The position numbers and the translations under genes are program-made. This document shows positions 1-9,476 of a DNA stretch of 64,000 nt, in pieces. Origin of the DNA: Maritimibacter alkaliphilus (lineage in GTDB: Bacteria > Pseudomonadota > Alphaproteobacteria > Rhodobacterales > Rhodobacteraceae); assembly GCF_019801605.1 (NCBI RefSeq), contig NZ_JAHVIT010000004.1:62001-126000 (forward strand), written 5' to 3'. The notes under the pieces are model-generated. The model was not told where the DNA came from and did no database searches. It saw only the letters and a list, made by a program, of their open reading frames with translations. Each line of letters opens with the position of its first letter. Positions within the stretch are counted from its first letter, which is position 1.

Positions 1-201
1 ATCCTCGCCCGGGAAAGCCAGCAAGTGTTCCGCGAAACTGCCGCGATTGCCTTGCGCCGCCGCCACGAGGCGGGCGTATTCCGTCGCGGAGACGACCACC
101 ACGGCAGGTTTGCCGCGCTTGGTCACCTGCTGCGGGTGCCCCGCGAGCGCGGCCTCGACCACGGCGCTGAACCGGTTCTTGGCATCCTGAAGGCTGAGCA
201 T
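1..201 (-). CDS. Phd/YefM-family antitoxin, 3' end cut by window
   Basis: A leftward frame starts with ATG at 201 and stays open to the window edge (67 codons seen). It reads MLSLQDAKNRFSAVVEAAL, then a stretch rich in Val after KRGKP, then SATEYARL. This is the Phd/YefM antitoxin fold: an N-terminal DNA-binding part beginning with a helix that spaces A-K-x-x-F, followed by the strand 'KRGKPAVVVV' typical of the family. Such antitoxins neutralise a toxin, often a VapC/PIN or RelE/Doc protein encoded just downstream and repress their own promoter. The toxin gene would lie left of base 1 and is not visible. A module of this kind fits a plasmid stabilisation role. Confidence 0.8.
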   Translation of the reverse strand, partial: MLSLQDAKNRFSAVVEAALAGHPQQVTKRGKPAVVVVSATEYARLVAAAQGNRGSFAEHLLAFPGED

Positions 202-216
202 GGGCCCCTCATCTGG

Positions 217-240
217 CTAGATACCTGTCTAGATAGGTGC
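217..240. promoter_or_regulatory. Tandem repeat upstream of antitoxin, possible operator
   Basis: Two 12-bp units that both begin CTAGATA (217-223 and 229-235) lie 16-39 bp upstream of the antitoxin ATG at 201. Each holds the self-complementary core CTAG. Phd/YefM antitoxins usually autoregulate through repeats at this distance. The role is inferred from position only. Confidence 0.45.
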
Positions 241-267
241 GCACGACCGCTGCGTCAAGCGCCGGGC

Positions 268-1614
<1,347 letters not shown>

Positions 1615-1644
1615 GACACCTCGTTCCCCGGGTCGCGTCCCGGG

Positions 1645-1770
1645 TCAGTCTACCCGGACGTTCGGGCTGGAGAACACATCCTGCGACGAGAAGTCGAGGG
1701 ATTCGAGCGCGTAATGCGCACCGAAGCCGATAATCACGATGGCTGCGAAGCCGCTGAACATGGCTTTCAT
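1645..1770 (-). CDS. 41-residue single-pass membrane peptide of the fdh operon
   Basis: A short gene with a strong ribosome binding site (AAGGAGG about 7 bases before ATG at 1770) and a TGA at 1645-1647. The peptide starts MKAMFSGFAAIVIIGFGAHY, which is one hydrophobic segment, and ends with a polar tail (SSQDVFSSPNVRVD). It follows fdhC by about 80 bp on the same strand and precedes the regulator gene. The long hydrophobic start suggests an inner-membrane anchor with a periplasmic tail, or a small secreted peptide. I do not recognise a named family. A structural or assembly role for the membrane FDH complex is only inferred from position. Confidence 0.7.
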   Translation of the reverse strand: MKAMFSGFAAIVIIGFGAHYALESLDFSSQDVFSSPNVRVD

Positions 1771-1851
1771 AGGGGACCCTCCTTGAGGGACAGATAGTGT
1801 GAGGGAGAGTGCGGCGGGAGTCCTCCCCCGCCGCCGGATCGTGTCAGCGCG

Positions 1852-3081
1852 TCATTCCGCCGGGGTCGCGCCGGACTTGGCGGCCTTCTGGGCCTCCTCC
1901 GCCTTGACCTTGTCGAGCCAGATCGAGTGGTGCTGATGCGCCCAGTTCTCGTCCACCTGGCCGGAACCCATGGCGTCATAGGCGCCTTCCATGCCGAGCG
2001 TCCCGATGTAGATGTGCGCGAGGATCACCACCATCATCGCGAAGGCGACGATCGCGTGCCAGAGCTGCGCGAACTGCATCTCCTCCTGCGGGGCCAGCGT
2101 CACGGGCAGCGGGTCCATGCCGAACCAGCCCGGCACGCCCCAGCCGTTGAGCACCTCGAAGGTATGGGCAAAGAGCGGCATGTCGAAGGGGAAGAGCAGC
2201 GACAGGCCCGACACCGAGACCGAGCCGCCCAGCAGGATGACCGACCAGAAGATGATCTTCTGACCCGCGTTGAACTTCTTCGCGGGCGGGTGGTTGTTGC
2301 CGATGATGCCACCGGCCTGCTTGAACCACGTGATGTCGGTGCGGTCGGGAATGTTGTGCCAGACCCACATGACGAAGACGAGGATCAGCGCGACCATGAA
2401 GGCCCAGCTGACGTTGTTGTGGATGTACTTGCCGACGGTCAGGATGGTCGAGTTCGCCTCGTGCCCGATGATGTCAATCAGGTAGAGCCGCCCGAAGAGC
2501 GTGAAGAGCCCGGTGATCCCCAGCAGGATGAAGGAGCCTGCCAGCGTCCAGTGCGCCATGCGCTCGATGAACTTGAAGCGCTCGACGGTGGTGCCCGCCT
2601 TGCCGCCATCGATCCGCACGCGCCCGCGCAGCAGGTAGAAGACCGCCAGCAGGGCGAGGGTGCCCAGCAGGGCGAGGCCGCCCCATTTGGCCAGCGTGGT
2701 CTTGCGGAAAGTCTCCCACCAGATGCCGCCGGTCTGGATCAGGTAATCCCCGTTCGGGTTCAGGGTGGAGTTCCGGATATCGCCGTCGGCAAAACGGATC
2801 TGGCGCCAGATGTCGCTGTCCGAGAAGGAGCCGAGCGGCGCCATCCCCGGCACGTTCAGCGCGTCGCCGCCCAGTTCCTCGCTGCGAACCGGGTTGCGGG
2901 GTTCCTCGCCCCGTTGCCGGGCAAGGATGTCTTCGAGGGTCTGGCGACCGGTGCCCGTTGCGGGCGCATTGTCGACCGAGGTGCCGGTGACAGGGTCGAG
3001 GGTCGCGCGGTCCTGCGCCCCCGCCGCCATCGGCAGGGAGAGCAGCGTGAGGGTCAGTAGGGCCATCAGGTGGCGCAGCAT
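1852..3081 (-). CDS. fdhC: Formate dehydrogenase gamma subunit, cytochrome b
   Basis: Membrane subunit that anchors periplasmic formate dehydrogenase and passes electrons from the iron-sulfur subunit to quinone through b haems. The 409-residue protein has a signal peptide (MLRHLMALLTLTLLSLPMA), a periplasmic N-terminal extension of roughly 120 residues, and about five hydrophobic segments. Candidate haem-ligand His residues lie in MAHW, the KYIHNN region, LWHAIV and LAHIYIG. The start at 3081 is chosen over an upstream ATG because AGGGAG lies about 8 bases before it and the signal peptide begins there. It is the third structural gene of fdhA-fdhB-fdhC; the N-terminal extension is typical of the alphaproteobacterial form and is longer than in E. 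coli FdoI. Confidence 0.92.
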   Translation of the reverse strand: MLRHLMALLTLTLLSLPMAAGAQDRATLDPVTGTSVDNAPATGTGRQTLEDILARQRGEEPRNPVRSEELGGDALNVPGMAPLGSFSDSDIWRQIRFADGDIRNSTLNPNGDYLIQTGGIWWETFRKTTLAKWGGLALLGTLALLAVFYLLRGRVRIDGGKAGTTVERFKFIERMAHWTLAGSFILLGITGLFTLFGRLYLIDIIGHEANSTILTVGKYIHNNVSWAFMVALILVFVMWVWHNIPDRTDITWFKQAGGIIGNNHPPAKKFNAGQKIIFWSVILLGGSVSVSGLSLLFPFDMPLFAHTFEVLNGWGVPGWFGMDPLPVTLAPQEEMQFAQLWHAIVAFAMMVVILAHIYIGTLGMEGAYDAMGSGQVDENWAHQHHSIWLDKVKAEEAQKAAKSGATPAE

Positions 3082-3243
3082 GGGTTTTCTCCCTGGCATG
3101 CTTCAAAGGCCGCGAAACCCGTGGGGAGCGGGATGTCTCGCGCCAATACGTACAGGCAGGGGATCCCCCTGCCGCTGTCGGTGCAGTCGCCGGATGGGCT
3201 TGGGGCCCGGTCCGCCGGTCTTGGTCTTGAAATCAGTGGAAGC

Positions 3244-3270
3244 ACCGGGCGGGGTCTGGCCCCGCCCGGT
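3244..3270 (-). terminator. Hairpin between fdhB and fdhC
   Basis: Perfect 11-bp stem (ACCGGGCGGGG at 3244-3254 with its complement at 3260-3270) and a 5-base loop, 13 bases beyond the fdhB stop. There is no T-run after it on the minus strand, so it is more likely an mRNA-stabilising or attenuating hairpin than a full terminator. Confidence 0.6.
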
Positions 3271-3282
3271 CCGCAAGATGTC

Positions 3283-3876
3283 TTACGGGTTCTTCTTCTC
3301 GTAGGCCGTACCCCAGCCCCAGGCGCCCGAGCCGAAGCCGCGGGCGACCACGCGCTCGCGGTAGATGGCCGACACCATGTCGCCATCGCCCGCCAGTAGG
3401 GCCTTGGTGGAGCACATCTCGGCGCAGATCGGCAGCTTGCCTTCCGCGATCCGGTTGCGGCCATACTTCCGGAACTCCGCCTCCGAGCCGTTCTCCTCGG
3501 GGCCGCCGTTGCAGAAGGTGCACTTGTCCATCTTGCCACGGGAGCCGAAGTTGCCAGCCTGCGGGTACTGCGGCGCGCCGAAGGGGCAGGCGTAGAAGCA
3601 GTAACCACAGCCGATGCAGAGGTCCTTGGAATGCAGGACGACGCCGTCATCGGTCTGGTAGAAGCAATCCACCGGGCAGACGGCCATGCAGGGCGCGTCC
3701 GAACAGTGCATGCAGGCGACCGAGATGGAGCGTTCGCCGGGCTTGCCGTCCTCGATCGTCACGACGCGACGACGGTTGATGCCCCAGGGCACTTCGTGCT
3801 CGTTCTTGCAGGCGGTGACGCAGGCGTTGCACTCGATGCAGCGTTCGGCGTCACAGAGAAATTTTGCGCGTGCCAT
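3283..3876 (-). CDS. fdhB: Formate dehydrogenase beta subunit, four-cluster ferredoxin
   Basis: A 197-residue electron-transfer subunit that carries electrons from the catalytic subunit to cytochrome b. Four Cys groups are visible: CIECNACVTAC, CMHCSDAPCMAVC, CIGCGYCFYAC and a split group CTFC...ICAEMC, matching the FDH-N/FDH-O and DMSO-reductase B type with four [4Fe-4S] clusters. Unlike E. coli FdoH there is no C-terminal membrane helix, as in the shorter FDH3-type beta subunits. AGGAGA lies before the ATG at 3876. fdhA ends 14 bases upstream, so the two genes are co-transcribed and probably translated together. Confidence 0.94.
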   Translation of the reverse strand: MARAKFLCDAERCIECNACVTACKNEHEVPWGINRRRVVTIEDGKPGERSISVACMHCSDAPCMAVCPVDCFYQTDDGVVLHSKDLCIGCGYCFYACPFGAPQYPQAGNFGSRGKMDKCTFCNGGPEENGSEAEFRKYGRNRIAEGKLPICAEMCSTKALLAGDGDMVSAIYRERVVARGFGSGAWGWGTAYEKKNP

Positions 3877-3890
3877 TCTCTATTATCTCC

Positions 3891-6878
3891 TTACGCAGGC
3901 ATGATCTTGCAGAGAGTCGCTTTCGTCTCCTGCATCATGGTGACCGAGTCATAGCCATAGGTCTGGGCCGTGTTGGTAGATTCCCCCAGCACGATCGGAT
4001 CGGCCCCATCGGGGTAACGGGACCGCAGGTCCTCGCCCTCCATGTAGCCGCCGAAGTGGAAGGGCATGAAGGCCACGCCTTCACCCACCCGTTCGGTGAC
4101 CATGGCCATCACGCGGATCTTGCCGCCTTCCGGACCTTCGACCCAGCACTGCGCCCCGTCACGCACACCGATGTTGTTGGCGTCGCGCGGGTTGATCTCG
4201 ATGAACATGTTCTGCTGAAGCTCGGCCAGCCAGGGGTTCGACCGGGTTTCGTCGCCGCCGCCCTCGTATTCGACCAGACGGCCGGAGGTGAGGATGATCG
4301 GGTAGTCCTTCGAGAAGTCGTTCTTCTGGATCGACGCATAGAGGGTCGGAACCCGCCAGAAGTCCATCTTGTCGTCGTAAGTCGGGTAATCCGCCACGAG
4401 GTCGCGCCGGTTGGTGTAGAGCGGCTCGCGGTGCACGGGCACGGGATCCGGGAAGGTCCAGACCACGCAGCGCGCCTTGGCGTTGCCATAGGGGGCACAG
4501 CCGTGGGCGATTGCCACACGCTGGATACCGCCCGAGAGGTCGGTCTTCCAGTTCACGCCGCCGATCTTCTCGGCCCAGTCGGACGGATAGGGGCCGGTCT
4601 GCGATTGCTCGCCGAGCTCGGTATCCGTTTCCGGACGCGCCTCGATGTAGCCGGCGATCCACTCGATCATCCGCCGTTCGTAGGGCGTCAGATCGCTGTC
4701 CCAGCCGAGGTCGACCAGCATCTGCATCGTGAATTCCGGATACCCGTCCTGGATTTCCGAACCCACGGTGTAGGTGCCTTCCGCCAGCAGGTTCTGACCG
4801 TCACGCTCCACGCCGTAGCGGGCCCGGAACGGCAGGCCGCCTTCGGCCACCGGCAGCGAGGTGTCGTAGAGGTTGGCGGAACCGGGATGGTTCATCTCGG
4901 CCGTCCCCCAGCAGGGCCAGGGCATGCCGTAGAAGTCACCGTCGGCCGGGCCACCCACCGCGCGCAGCGTCGTCTTGTCGAACGTGTGCTGGTTTTCCAT
5001 GTGCATCTTGATCCGCTCCGGGCTCTGCCCGGTATAGCCGACCGTCCACATGCCGCGGTTGAACTCGCGGGTGATGCTCTCGATGTTGGGCTCTTCCTCG
5101 CCATCCATCTCGATGTTGCGCAGCATCCGGTCGGCAAAACCGAACTTCTTCGCGAACTTCGTCATGATGACGTGGTCGGGCAGGCTCTCGAACAGCGGTT
5201 CCACCACCTGCTCGCGCCACTGGAGCGAGCGGTTGGAGGCGGTCACCGAGCCGCGAGTCTCGAACTGGCTCGAGGCCGGCAGCAGGTAGACGCCGTCGGT
5301 CCGCTCCTGCAACACCGCCGAAACGGTCGGATAGGGATCGACCACCACCAGCAGGTCCAGCTTCTCCATTGCCGTCTTCATCTCTTTCAGACGGGTCTGG
5401 GAGTTGGGCGCGTGGCCCCAGAAGACCATGGCGCGGGTGTTGTCGGGCTGGTCGAGGTTTTCCTTCGCCTCGAGCACACCGTCGATCCAGCGGCTGACGG
5501 TGATCCCCGAGAGGTTCATCATCGCCTTGTCCTTGCCGTCCCTGCCCTTCATCGTGGCAAAGCGGCCTTTCAGCCAGTCGAGGTCTTCCTGCCAGACGCG
5601 GGCCCAGTGGGCCCAGGAGCCGGCGGTCAGGCCGTAGTAACCCGGCAGCGTATCGGCCAGAACACCAAGGTCGGTCGCGCCCTGCACGTTGTCGTGGCCG
5701 CGGAAGATGTTGGTGCCGCCGCCCGCGGTGCCCATGTTGCCAAGGGCCAGCTGCAGGATGCAGTAGGCGCGGGTGTTGTTGTTGCCGTTGGTGTGCTGGG
5801 TGCCGCCCATGCACCAGATCAGGGTGCCGGGACGGTTGTTCGCCAGCGTCCGGGCCACGCGGGCCACCTGGCTTTCCGGCACGCCGGTCACGCGTTCGAC
5901 CTCGTCCGGGGTCCAGCGTTTCACCTCGTCACGGATCTGGTCCATCCCCCAGACACGGGTGCGGATGAACTCCTTGTCCTCCCAGCCGTTCTCGAAGATG
6001 TGGTAGAGGATACCCCAGACCAGCGCCACGTCCGAACCGGGCCGGAAGCGCACGTATTCATCCGCATGGGCCGCGGTCCGCGTGAAGCGGGGGTCGCAGA
6101 CGATCAGCGGCGCGTTGTTCTGCTCCTTCGCCTTCAGCACGTGCTGAAGCGAGACAGGGTGCGCCTCGGCGGGGTTGCCGCCGATGATGAAGATCGCCCG
6201 GCTGTTGTGGATGTCGTTGTAGCTGTTCGTCATGGCGCCGTAGCCCCATGTGTTCGCCACACCCGCAACGGTGGTCGAGTGACAGATCCGCGCCTGGTGA
6301 TCCACGTTGTTCGTGCCCCAGTAGGCGGCGAACTTGCGGAACAGGTAGGCCTGTTCGTTCGAATGCTTGGCCGAGCCCAGCCAATAGACGCTGTCCGGGC
6401 CGCTTTCCTCGCGGATCGACAGCATCTGGTCGCCGATCTCGTTGATCGCCTGATCCCAGCTGATGCGCTGCCATTCGCCCCCGACCTTCTTCATCGGGTA
6501 CTTGAGGCGGCGTTCGCCGTGTGCGTGTTCGCGGACCGAGGCGCCCTTGGCGCAATGCGAGCCGAGGTTGAACGGGCTGTCCCAGCCGGGCTCCTGCCCG
6601 ATCCAGACGCCGCCCTGCACTTCGGCGATCACGGTGCAGCCCACGGAACAGTGGGTGCAGACCGATTTCTTGGTCACGATCTCGCCGGTGGCAACGGCCG
6701 TGGCCGCCTTCGCCTGCGTTACGGTGCCGCCTGTCGCGGCAATGGCGGCAAGGCCGCCGATGGCCAGCCCGGAGCCGCGCAGAAACGCACGGCGATCGAC
6801 CGAGGCATGGGCCACGTCAGACAGGATACTTGTCCGCTGGGGGCGTCGCGCAACCCCGTTGGTCTTTTTCCTCAACAT
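3891..6878 (-). CDS. fdhA: Formate dehydrogenase catalytic alpha subunit (Mo/W-bisPGD, Cys type)
   Basis: Oxidises formate to CO2 in the periplasm. The 995-residue protein has a Tat signal (DRRAFLRGSG near 28-37 after a long charged N-region), a [4Fe-4S] site (Cys74, Cys77, Cys81, Cys109) and the active-site pair Cys199-His200 in QARICHSTTVAG. E. coli FdnG has selenocysteine at that place; here it is an ordinary Cys codon, so no SECIS element is needed. The rest is the usual molybdopterin-oxidoreductase fold up to a C-terminal dinucleotide-binding domain. The start at 6878 has AGGGAG in front; an upstream ATG at 6917 adds 13 residues with no support. A tungstate importer about 7.5 kb away suggests W rather than Mo. 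Confidence 0.95.
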   Translation of the reverse strand: MLRKKTNGVARRPQRTSILSDVAHASVDRRAFLRGSGLAIGGLAAIAATGGTVTQAKAATAVATGEIVTKKSVCTHCSVGCTVIAEVQGGVWIGQEPGWDSPFNLGSHCAKGASVREHAHGERRLKYPMKKVGGEWQRISWDQAINEIGDQMLSIREESGPDSVYWLGSAKHSNEQAYLFRKFAAYWGTNNVDHQARICHSTTVAGVANTWGYGAMTNSYNDIHNSRAIFIIGGNPAEAHPVSLQHVLKAKEQNNAPLIVCDPRFTRTAAHADEYVRFRPGSDVALVWGILYHIFENGWEDKEFIRTRVWGMDQIRDEVKRWTPDEVERVTGVPESQVARVARTLANNRPGTLIWCMGGTQHTNGNNNTRAYCILQLALGNMGTAGGGTNIFRGHDNVQGATDLGVLADTLPGYYGLTAGSWAHWARVWQEDLDWLKGRFATMKGRDGKDKAMMNLSGITVSRWIDGVLEAKENLDQPDNTRAMVFWGHAPNSQTRLKEMKTAMEKLDLLVVVDPYPTVSAVLQERTDGVYLLPASSQFETRGSVTASNRSLQWREQVVEPLFESLPDHVIMTKFAKKFGFADRMLRNIEMDGEEEPNIESITREFNRGMWTVGYTGQSPERIKMHMENQHTFDKTTLRAVGGPADGDFYGMPWPCWGTAEMNHPGSANLYDTSLPVAEGGLPFRARYGVERDGQNLLAEGTYTVGSEIQDGYPEFTMQMLVDLGWDSDLTPYERRMIEWIAGYIEARPETDTELGEQSQTGPYPSDWAEKIGGVNWKTDLSGGIQRVAIAHGCAPYGNAKARCVVWTFPDPVPVHREPLYTNRRDLVADYPTYDDKMDFWRVPTLYASIQKNDFSKDYPIILTSGRLVEYEGGGDETRSNPWLAELQQNMFIEINPRDANNIGVRDGAQCWVEGPEGGKIRVMAMVTERVGEGVAFMPFHFGGYMEGEDLRSRYPDGADPIVLGESTNTAQTYGYDSVTMMQETKATLCKIMPA

Positions 6879-7044
6879 GGTTCTCACTCCCTGGGTGACA
6901 GGAACTGAGCCCTGCACCTGGTGGCTATGAATGTGGCAAGGGCAGTCGGGCGTCTCGCAACCAGTCGTCTCTTGCCGGGTCGTCCGGTCCGGGGTCCCCG
7001 GGCCTGGCTATCTCATGGGCCTGCGCGGCGGCAGGCGGGGCCCG

Positions 7045-7245
7045 TCAGAAACGGGCGGCGGCGTAATAGGCGCGGGTGTGCGCCGTATCCTGCATCCCGT
7101 CCTTCGACAGGTCCGGGTCCATCGGGGAGGCATCGGCCTCGGTCCCGGTGGTGGCGACGGCAATCGCCGCCAGCGGCGCGGCGGTGCCGGCCAGTTTCAG
7201 GAAATCGCGCCGGCCCTTGTCGGCCCGTTCGGTCTTTCCGGTCAT
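7045..7245 (-). CDS. Formate dehydrogenase region Tat-signal protein (TIGR02811 type)
   Basis: A 66-residue protein with a Tat motif (GRRDFLKLAG near 11-20), a hydrophobic stretch (TAAPLAAIAVATTG) and a short tail ending HTRAYYAAARF. This is the small 'formate dehydrogenase region TAT target' family found between torD-like and fdhA genes in many proteobacteria. Its task is not settled; a role in escorting or assembling the FDH complex is likely. GGGAGG lies about 7 bases before the ATG at 7245. It sits between torD and fdhA in the same transcription unit. Confidence 0.85.
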   Translation of the reverse strand: MTGKTERADKGRRDFLKLAGTAAPLAAIAVATTGTEADASPMDPDLSKDGMQDTAHTRAYYAAARF

Positions 7246-7331
7246 GAGAGTCCTCCCTTGCTGGTTGCCCTCGGTGAAGGTGCGCGACAACGCACCGGGT
7301 GCGGGCCCGTCGGCCCGCCAGATTGCGGGGG

Positions 7332-7946
7332 TCAGCCCGCGCTCATTCGAAATCCTTCGGCCTCGACCTGCATGAAGCAGCGCCCCACCGTGCCCACCGG
7401 CACGTAGAAGACCGAGTTCTTGGCGCCTTCGAGGTCGGCAAAGAAATGCCCCGCCCAAGGCGCGATGTGCCGGTTGAAGAAGTCCCGCTGCTGGGTCAGC
7501 GTCGCGGGCGTGCCGAAACGGCCCACGATCATCGCGCCCATCATCTCCATCAGCGAACCGATGTTGTCCTCCGGTTCGAAGACATTCTCGGCCCGGGCCA
7601 GCCCGCGGGCCTGCATGTCCTGCCGCAGCACCGCCAGCGGCTTCTCGTTCAGGAAGCCGGTGAGGTAGTAGCTGGCATAGGGCAGCAGCTCGCCCCGGCC
7701 GAGGCCGATGAAGAGCCGGTTGAACTCGCTCTGCACGGTCTTGGGCTTGCTCAGCCGCGACAGCCTGGCCAGCGTGGTGATGCCCTGCCCCAGCTCGCTC
7801 TGGTCGCCCTGCAGCCCGGCGGTCTGCTCCAGCAGCATCCCGTCCGGCGGGCCCGACAGCAGCACGCCGAGGAAATTGTAGAGGTCCGCGCGCAGGCGGT
7901 CCTCCTCCGCGATACGGCTCTGCGTGGCTTCGCGCGTCTGGCTCAT
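7332..7946 (-). CDS. TorD/DmsD-family chaperone for FDH
   Basis: A 204-residue all-helical chaperone that binds the Tat signal of a molybdo/tungsto-enzyme and holds it until the cofactor is in. Family marks are LYNFLGVLL near the N-terminus, the YASYYLTGFLNEKPL segment and the FEPEDNIGSLMEMMG motif, which matches the E-P-x-D-(H/N)-I core of TorD proteins. The gene overlaps DUF3306 by 4 bases (ATGA), so translation is coupled. Its natural client is the FdhA Tat signal encoded about 1 kb downstream. Confidence 0.88.
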   Translation of the reverse strand: MSQTREATQSRIAEEDRLRADLYNFLGVLLSGPPDGMLLEQTAGLQGDQSELGQGITTLARLSRLSKPKTVQSEFNRLFIGLGRGELLPYASYYLTGFLNEKPLAVLRQDMQARGLARAENVFEPEDNIGSLMEMMGAMIVGRFGTPATLTQQRDFFNRHIAPWAGHFFADLEGAKNSVFYVPVGTVGRCFMQVEAEGFRMSAG

Positions 7947-8569
7947 GCCGTGGTCTCCTTCGCCGTCATGTCATCTGCCGGGGCCTCGAAGCGGAACTGC
8001 ATCCGGCGGAACCGCGGCGGCAGGGGCTCTGCCGCGATCTCCTCCGGCGCATCCGAGAGGGCCATGGCCTCCGAATTGTGTCCGATGGGCGCGGCAGGCT
8101 CGGCCTCCGTCACCCGGACCGAGCTCGTTTCGGCCGCGATCTCCACGGCCTCCTCTTCGACGTTTTCGTCCCCGACCGCCTCGGCCACCTCTTCGACCTT
8201 TTGGACGAAGCCGCGGCCAACCTGGTAGAGCGTCTGCACCGCCACGGGGGCCGCCCCGCCGCCGGTGAAATCCTCGTCGTAGTCGTTCAGACCGTCGAGG
8301 CAGGCCAGCACCGGATTCGACCGCCAGAGCGTGCGCAGCGCACGCCGCTTCAGCCGCTGCGGCAGATCCGCGGCGAGGAAGGCGCGCAGCTCTTCGCCGC
8401 CCGTCAGCGTCTCGGGCTCGGGCAGGCCAAGCTCGGCCAGCAGCTCCTCGTCGGTCTTCGCCTCAAGCTCGGCCTCGTGGGCCTGCGCCACGGCCTGCCG
8501 CTCGGCCTCCACCTCGCGGCGGGCCTCCTCGGCGACGGCCTGGCGACGACGGGTCCAGAAACCGCTCAT
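7943..8569 (-). CDS. DUF3306 family protein, FDH accessory
   Basis: A 208-residue soluble protein beginning MSGFWTRRRQAVAEEARR, with a long charged helical N-part and the family core LPQRLKRRALRTLWRSNPVL followed by DGLNDYDEDF. DUF3306 proteins occur almost only next to periplasmic formate dehydrogenase genes, usually paired with DUF3305. The low-complexity, acidic C-terminal half (many E, V, A) is poorly conserved in type. It overlaps both neighbours by 4 bases, so it is translated together with DUF3305 and TorD. The molecular role is unknown. Confidence 0.85.
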   Translation of the reverse strand: MSGFWTRRRQAVAEEARREVEAERQAVAQAHEAELEAKTDEELLAELGLPEPETLTGGEELRAFLAADLPQRLKRRALRTLWRSNPVLACLDGLNDYDEDFTGGGAAPVAVQTLYQVGRGFVQKVEEVAEAVGDENVEEEAVEIAAETSSVRVTEAEPAAPIGHNSEAMALSDAPEEIAAEPLPPRFRRMQFRFEAPADDMTAKETTA

Positions 8570-9135
8570 TGCATCCGTCTCCGCTGCAGCGCGGGCGAGG
8601 CATAGACATCGCCCATGCCGCCGATACGGGGATCGCCGATCCCGTCCTCGACCTTGTCCATCCGCTCCTTGTGGCGGCGGCGCTTCACGAATTCCTCGTC
8701 CTCGTGGAAGAGCTCGACGAACTCGCGCACCCAGGCCAGCAGGCCGGGGGTCATGGCGACCTTCTCGACCACCTCTTCGCCGGTGTCGCAGTAATCTTGC
8801 GCCTCATAGGGCGAGGCCGTGATCAGCAGCACCTCGAAGGGATGCGCCGGGGTCTCCGGCTTCGGGCGCATGATCACGTAGACGCAGGGCACCTCGGCAC
8901 CGAGGCCGTGAACATACGCCTCCGTCTCGGCTCCGAACAGTTCCAGCGTCACGGTGGCGGCGTGGTATTCCACGACCTCGCCCTCGCGGCGTAGCTCCCG
9001 CCAGTGGGCGTCAGCGGCCCCCGGCAGGATCGAGGTCGCCTTCCACGCGTACTTCGCCCAACGGGTCACCCCCGGCTGTCGCTTGATCACGACGCCGACG
9101 GGCATGTTCCGGTAGGGTTTCAGGTCTTGGGTCAA
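8566..9135 (-). CDS. DUF3305 family protein, FDH accessory
   Basis: A protein of about 189 residues whose core (MPVGVVIKRQPGVTRWAKY, then WRELRREGEVVEYHAATVTLELF) is the DUF3305 fold, the standard partner of DUF3306. It is the first gene of the leftward fdh operon. The start is taken as TTG at 9135 because GAGGAAG lies about 8 bases before it; ATG at 9105 is an alternative that removes 10 residues. Function is unknown; genomic association with FDH is strong. Confidence 0.8.
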   Translation of the reverse strand: MTQDLKPYRNMPVGVVIKRQPGVTRWAKYAWKATSILPGAADAHWRELRREGEVVEYHAATVTLELFGAETEAYVHGLGAEVPCVYVIMRPKPETPAHPFEVLLITASPYEAQDYCDTGEEVVEKVAMTPGLLAWVREFVELFHEDEEFVKRRRHKERMDKVEDGIGDPRIGGMGDVYASPALQRRRMQ

Positions 9136-9476
9136 TGGTCTTCCTCGCAGGGCCTCAAAATGAAGGGTTCGATGAAACGGCGAAAGGTGAAACCAGGAGG
9201 TGCCTACAAAATCGTCACGCTTCGGGACGTTCTGGCCGGCTCGGCGGAGTCCCGCGGAGACAGAGGGACATTCTGTCCATCTTGAGCATTTTACTCTGAA
9301 TACGGACGCATACCGAATCGCACGGCCCCCGCCGCGAATCACCCCCGTCCCGCACCCCCGATGCTGCAATTGCAGCATCGGGAATCCTGTTGAAGCCGGT
9401 CCGGAAAACTGGCTAGCCTGCCCACGCGACCGCGCCAGAGCAGCCCCGAACAGGGCCTGAGCCAGGGGATGAGAAC
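9136..9476. promoter_or_regulatory. Divergent promoter region of the two fdh operons
   Basis: A 341-bp gap between DUF3305 (leftward) and the multi-cluster ferredoxin gene (rightward), locally richer in A+T around 9270-9320 than the flanking genes. It must hold both promoters. The main visible element is the palindrome at 9357-9382. A weaker inverted repeat GGACA-TTC-TGTCC is at 9266-9278. No convincing sigma-54 -24/-12 pair was seen on either strand. Confidence 0.6.
9357..9382. promoter_or_regulatory. Perfect 26-bp palindrome, probable operator of the fdh region
   Basis: Half-site CCCGATGCTGCAA is followed directly by its exact reverse complement, with the centre between 9369 and 9370. It is about 95 bp upstream of the ferredoxin ATG and about 220 bp upstream of the DUF3305 start, so one bound protein could control both operons. 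The TGC...GCA symmetry is of the kind bound by Fis-type HTH regulators such as the one encoded at 268-1614. A cruciform or terminator role is less likely since no T-run follows. Confidence 0.65.

Noticed and set aside
3891-6878. Selenocysteine in FdhA
   Set aside because: The active-site codon is an ordinary Cys codon in the QARICH segment, so no in-frame TGA or SECIS is required.
3864-6908. Open frame of about 1000 codons on the plus strand opposite fdhA
   Set aside because: It mirrors fdhA codon for codon, is rich in His, Arg, Val and Ala as expected of a high-GC antisense frame, and has no family motif.
9383-9476. Sigma-54 promoter (GG-N10-GC) before the ferredoxin gene
   Set aside because: TGGCTAGCCTGCC is a poor match and the nearby regulator lacks GAFTGA.
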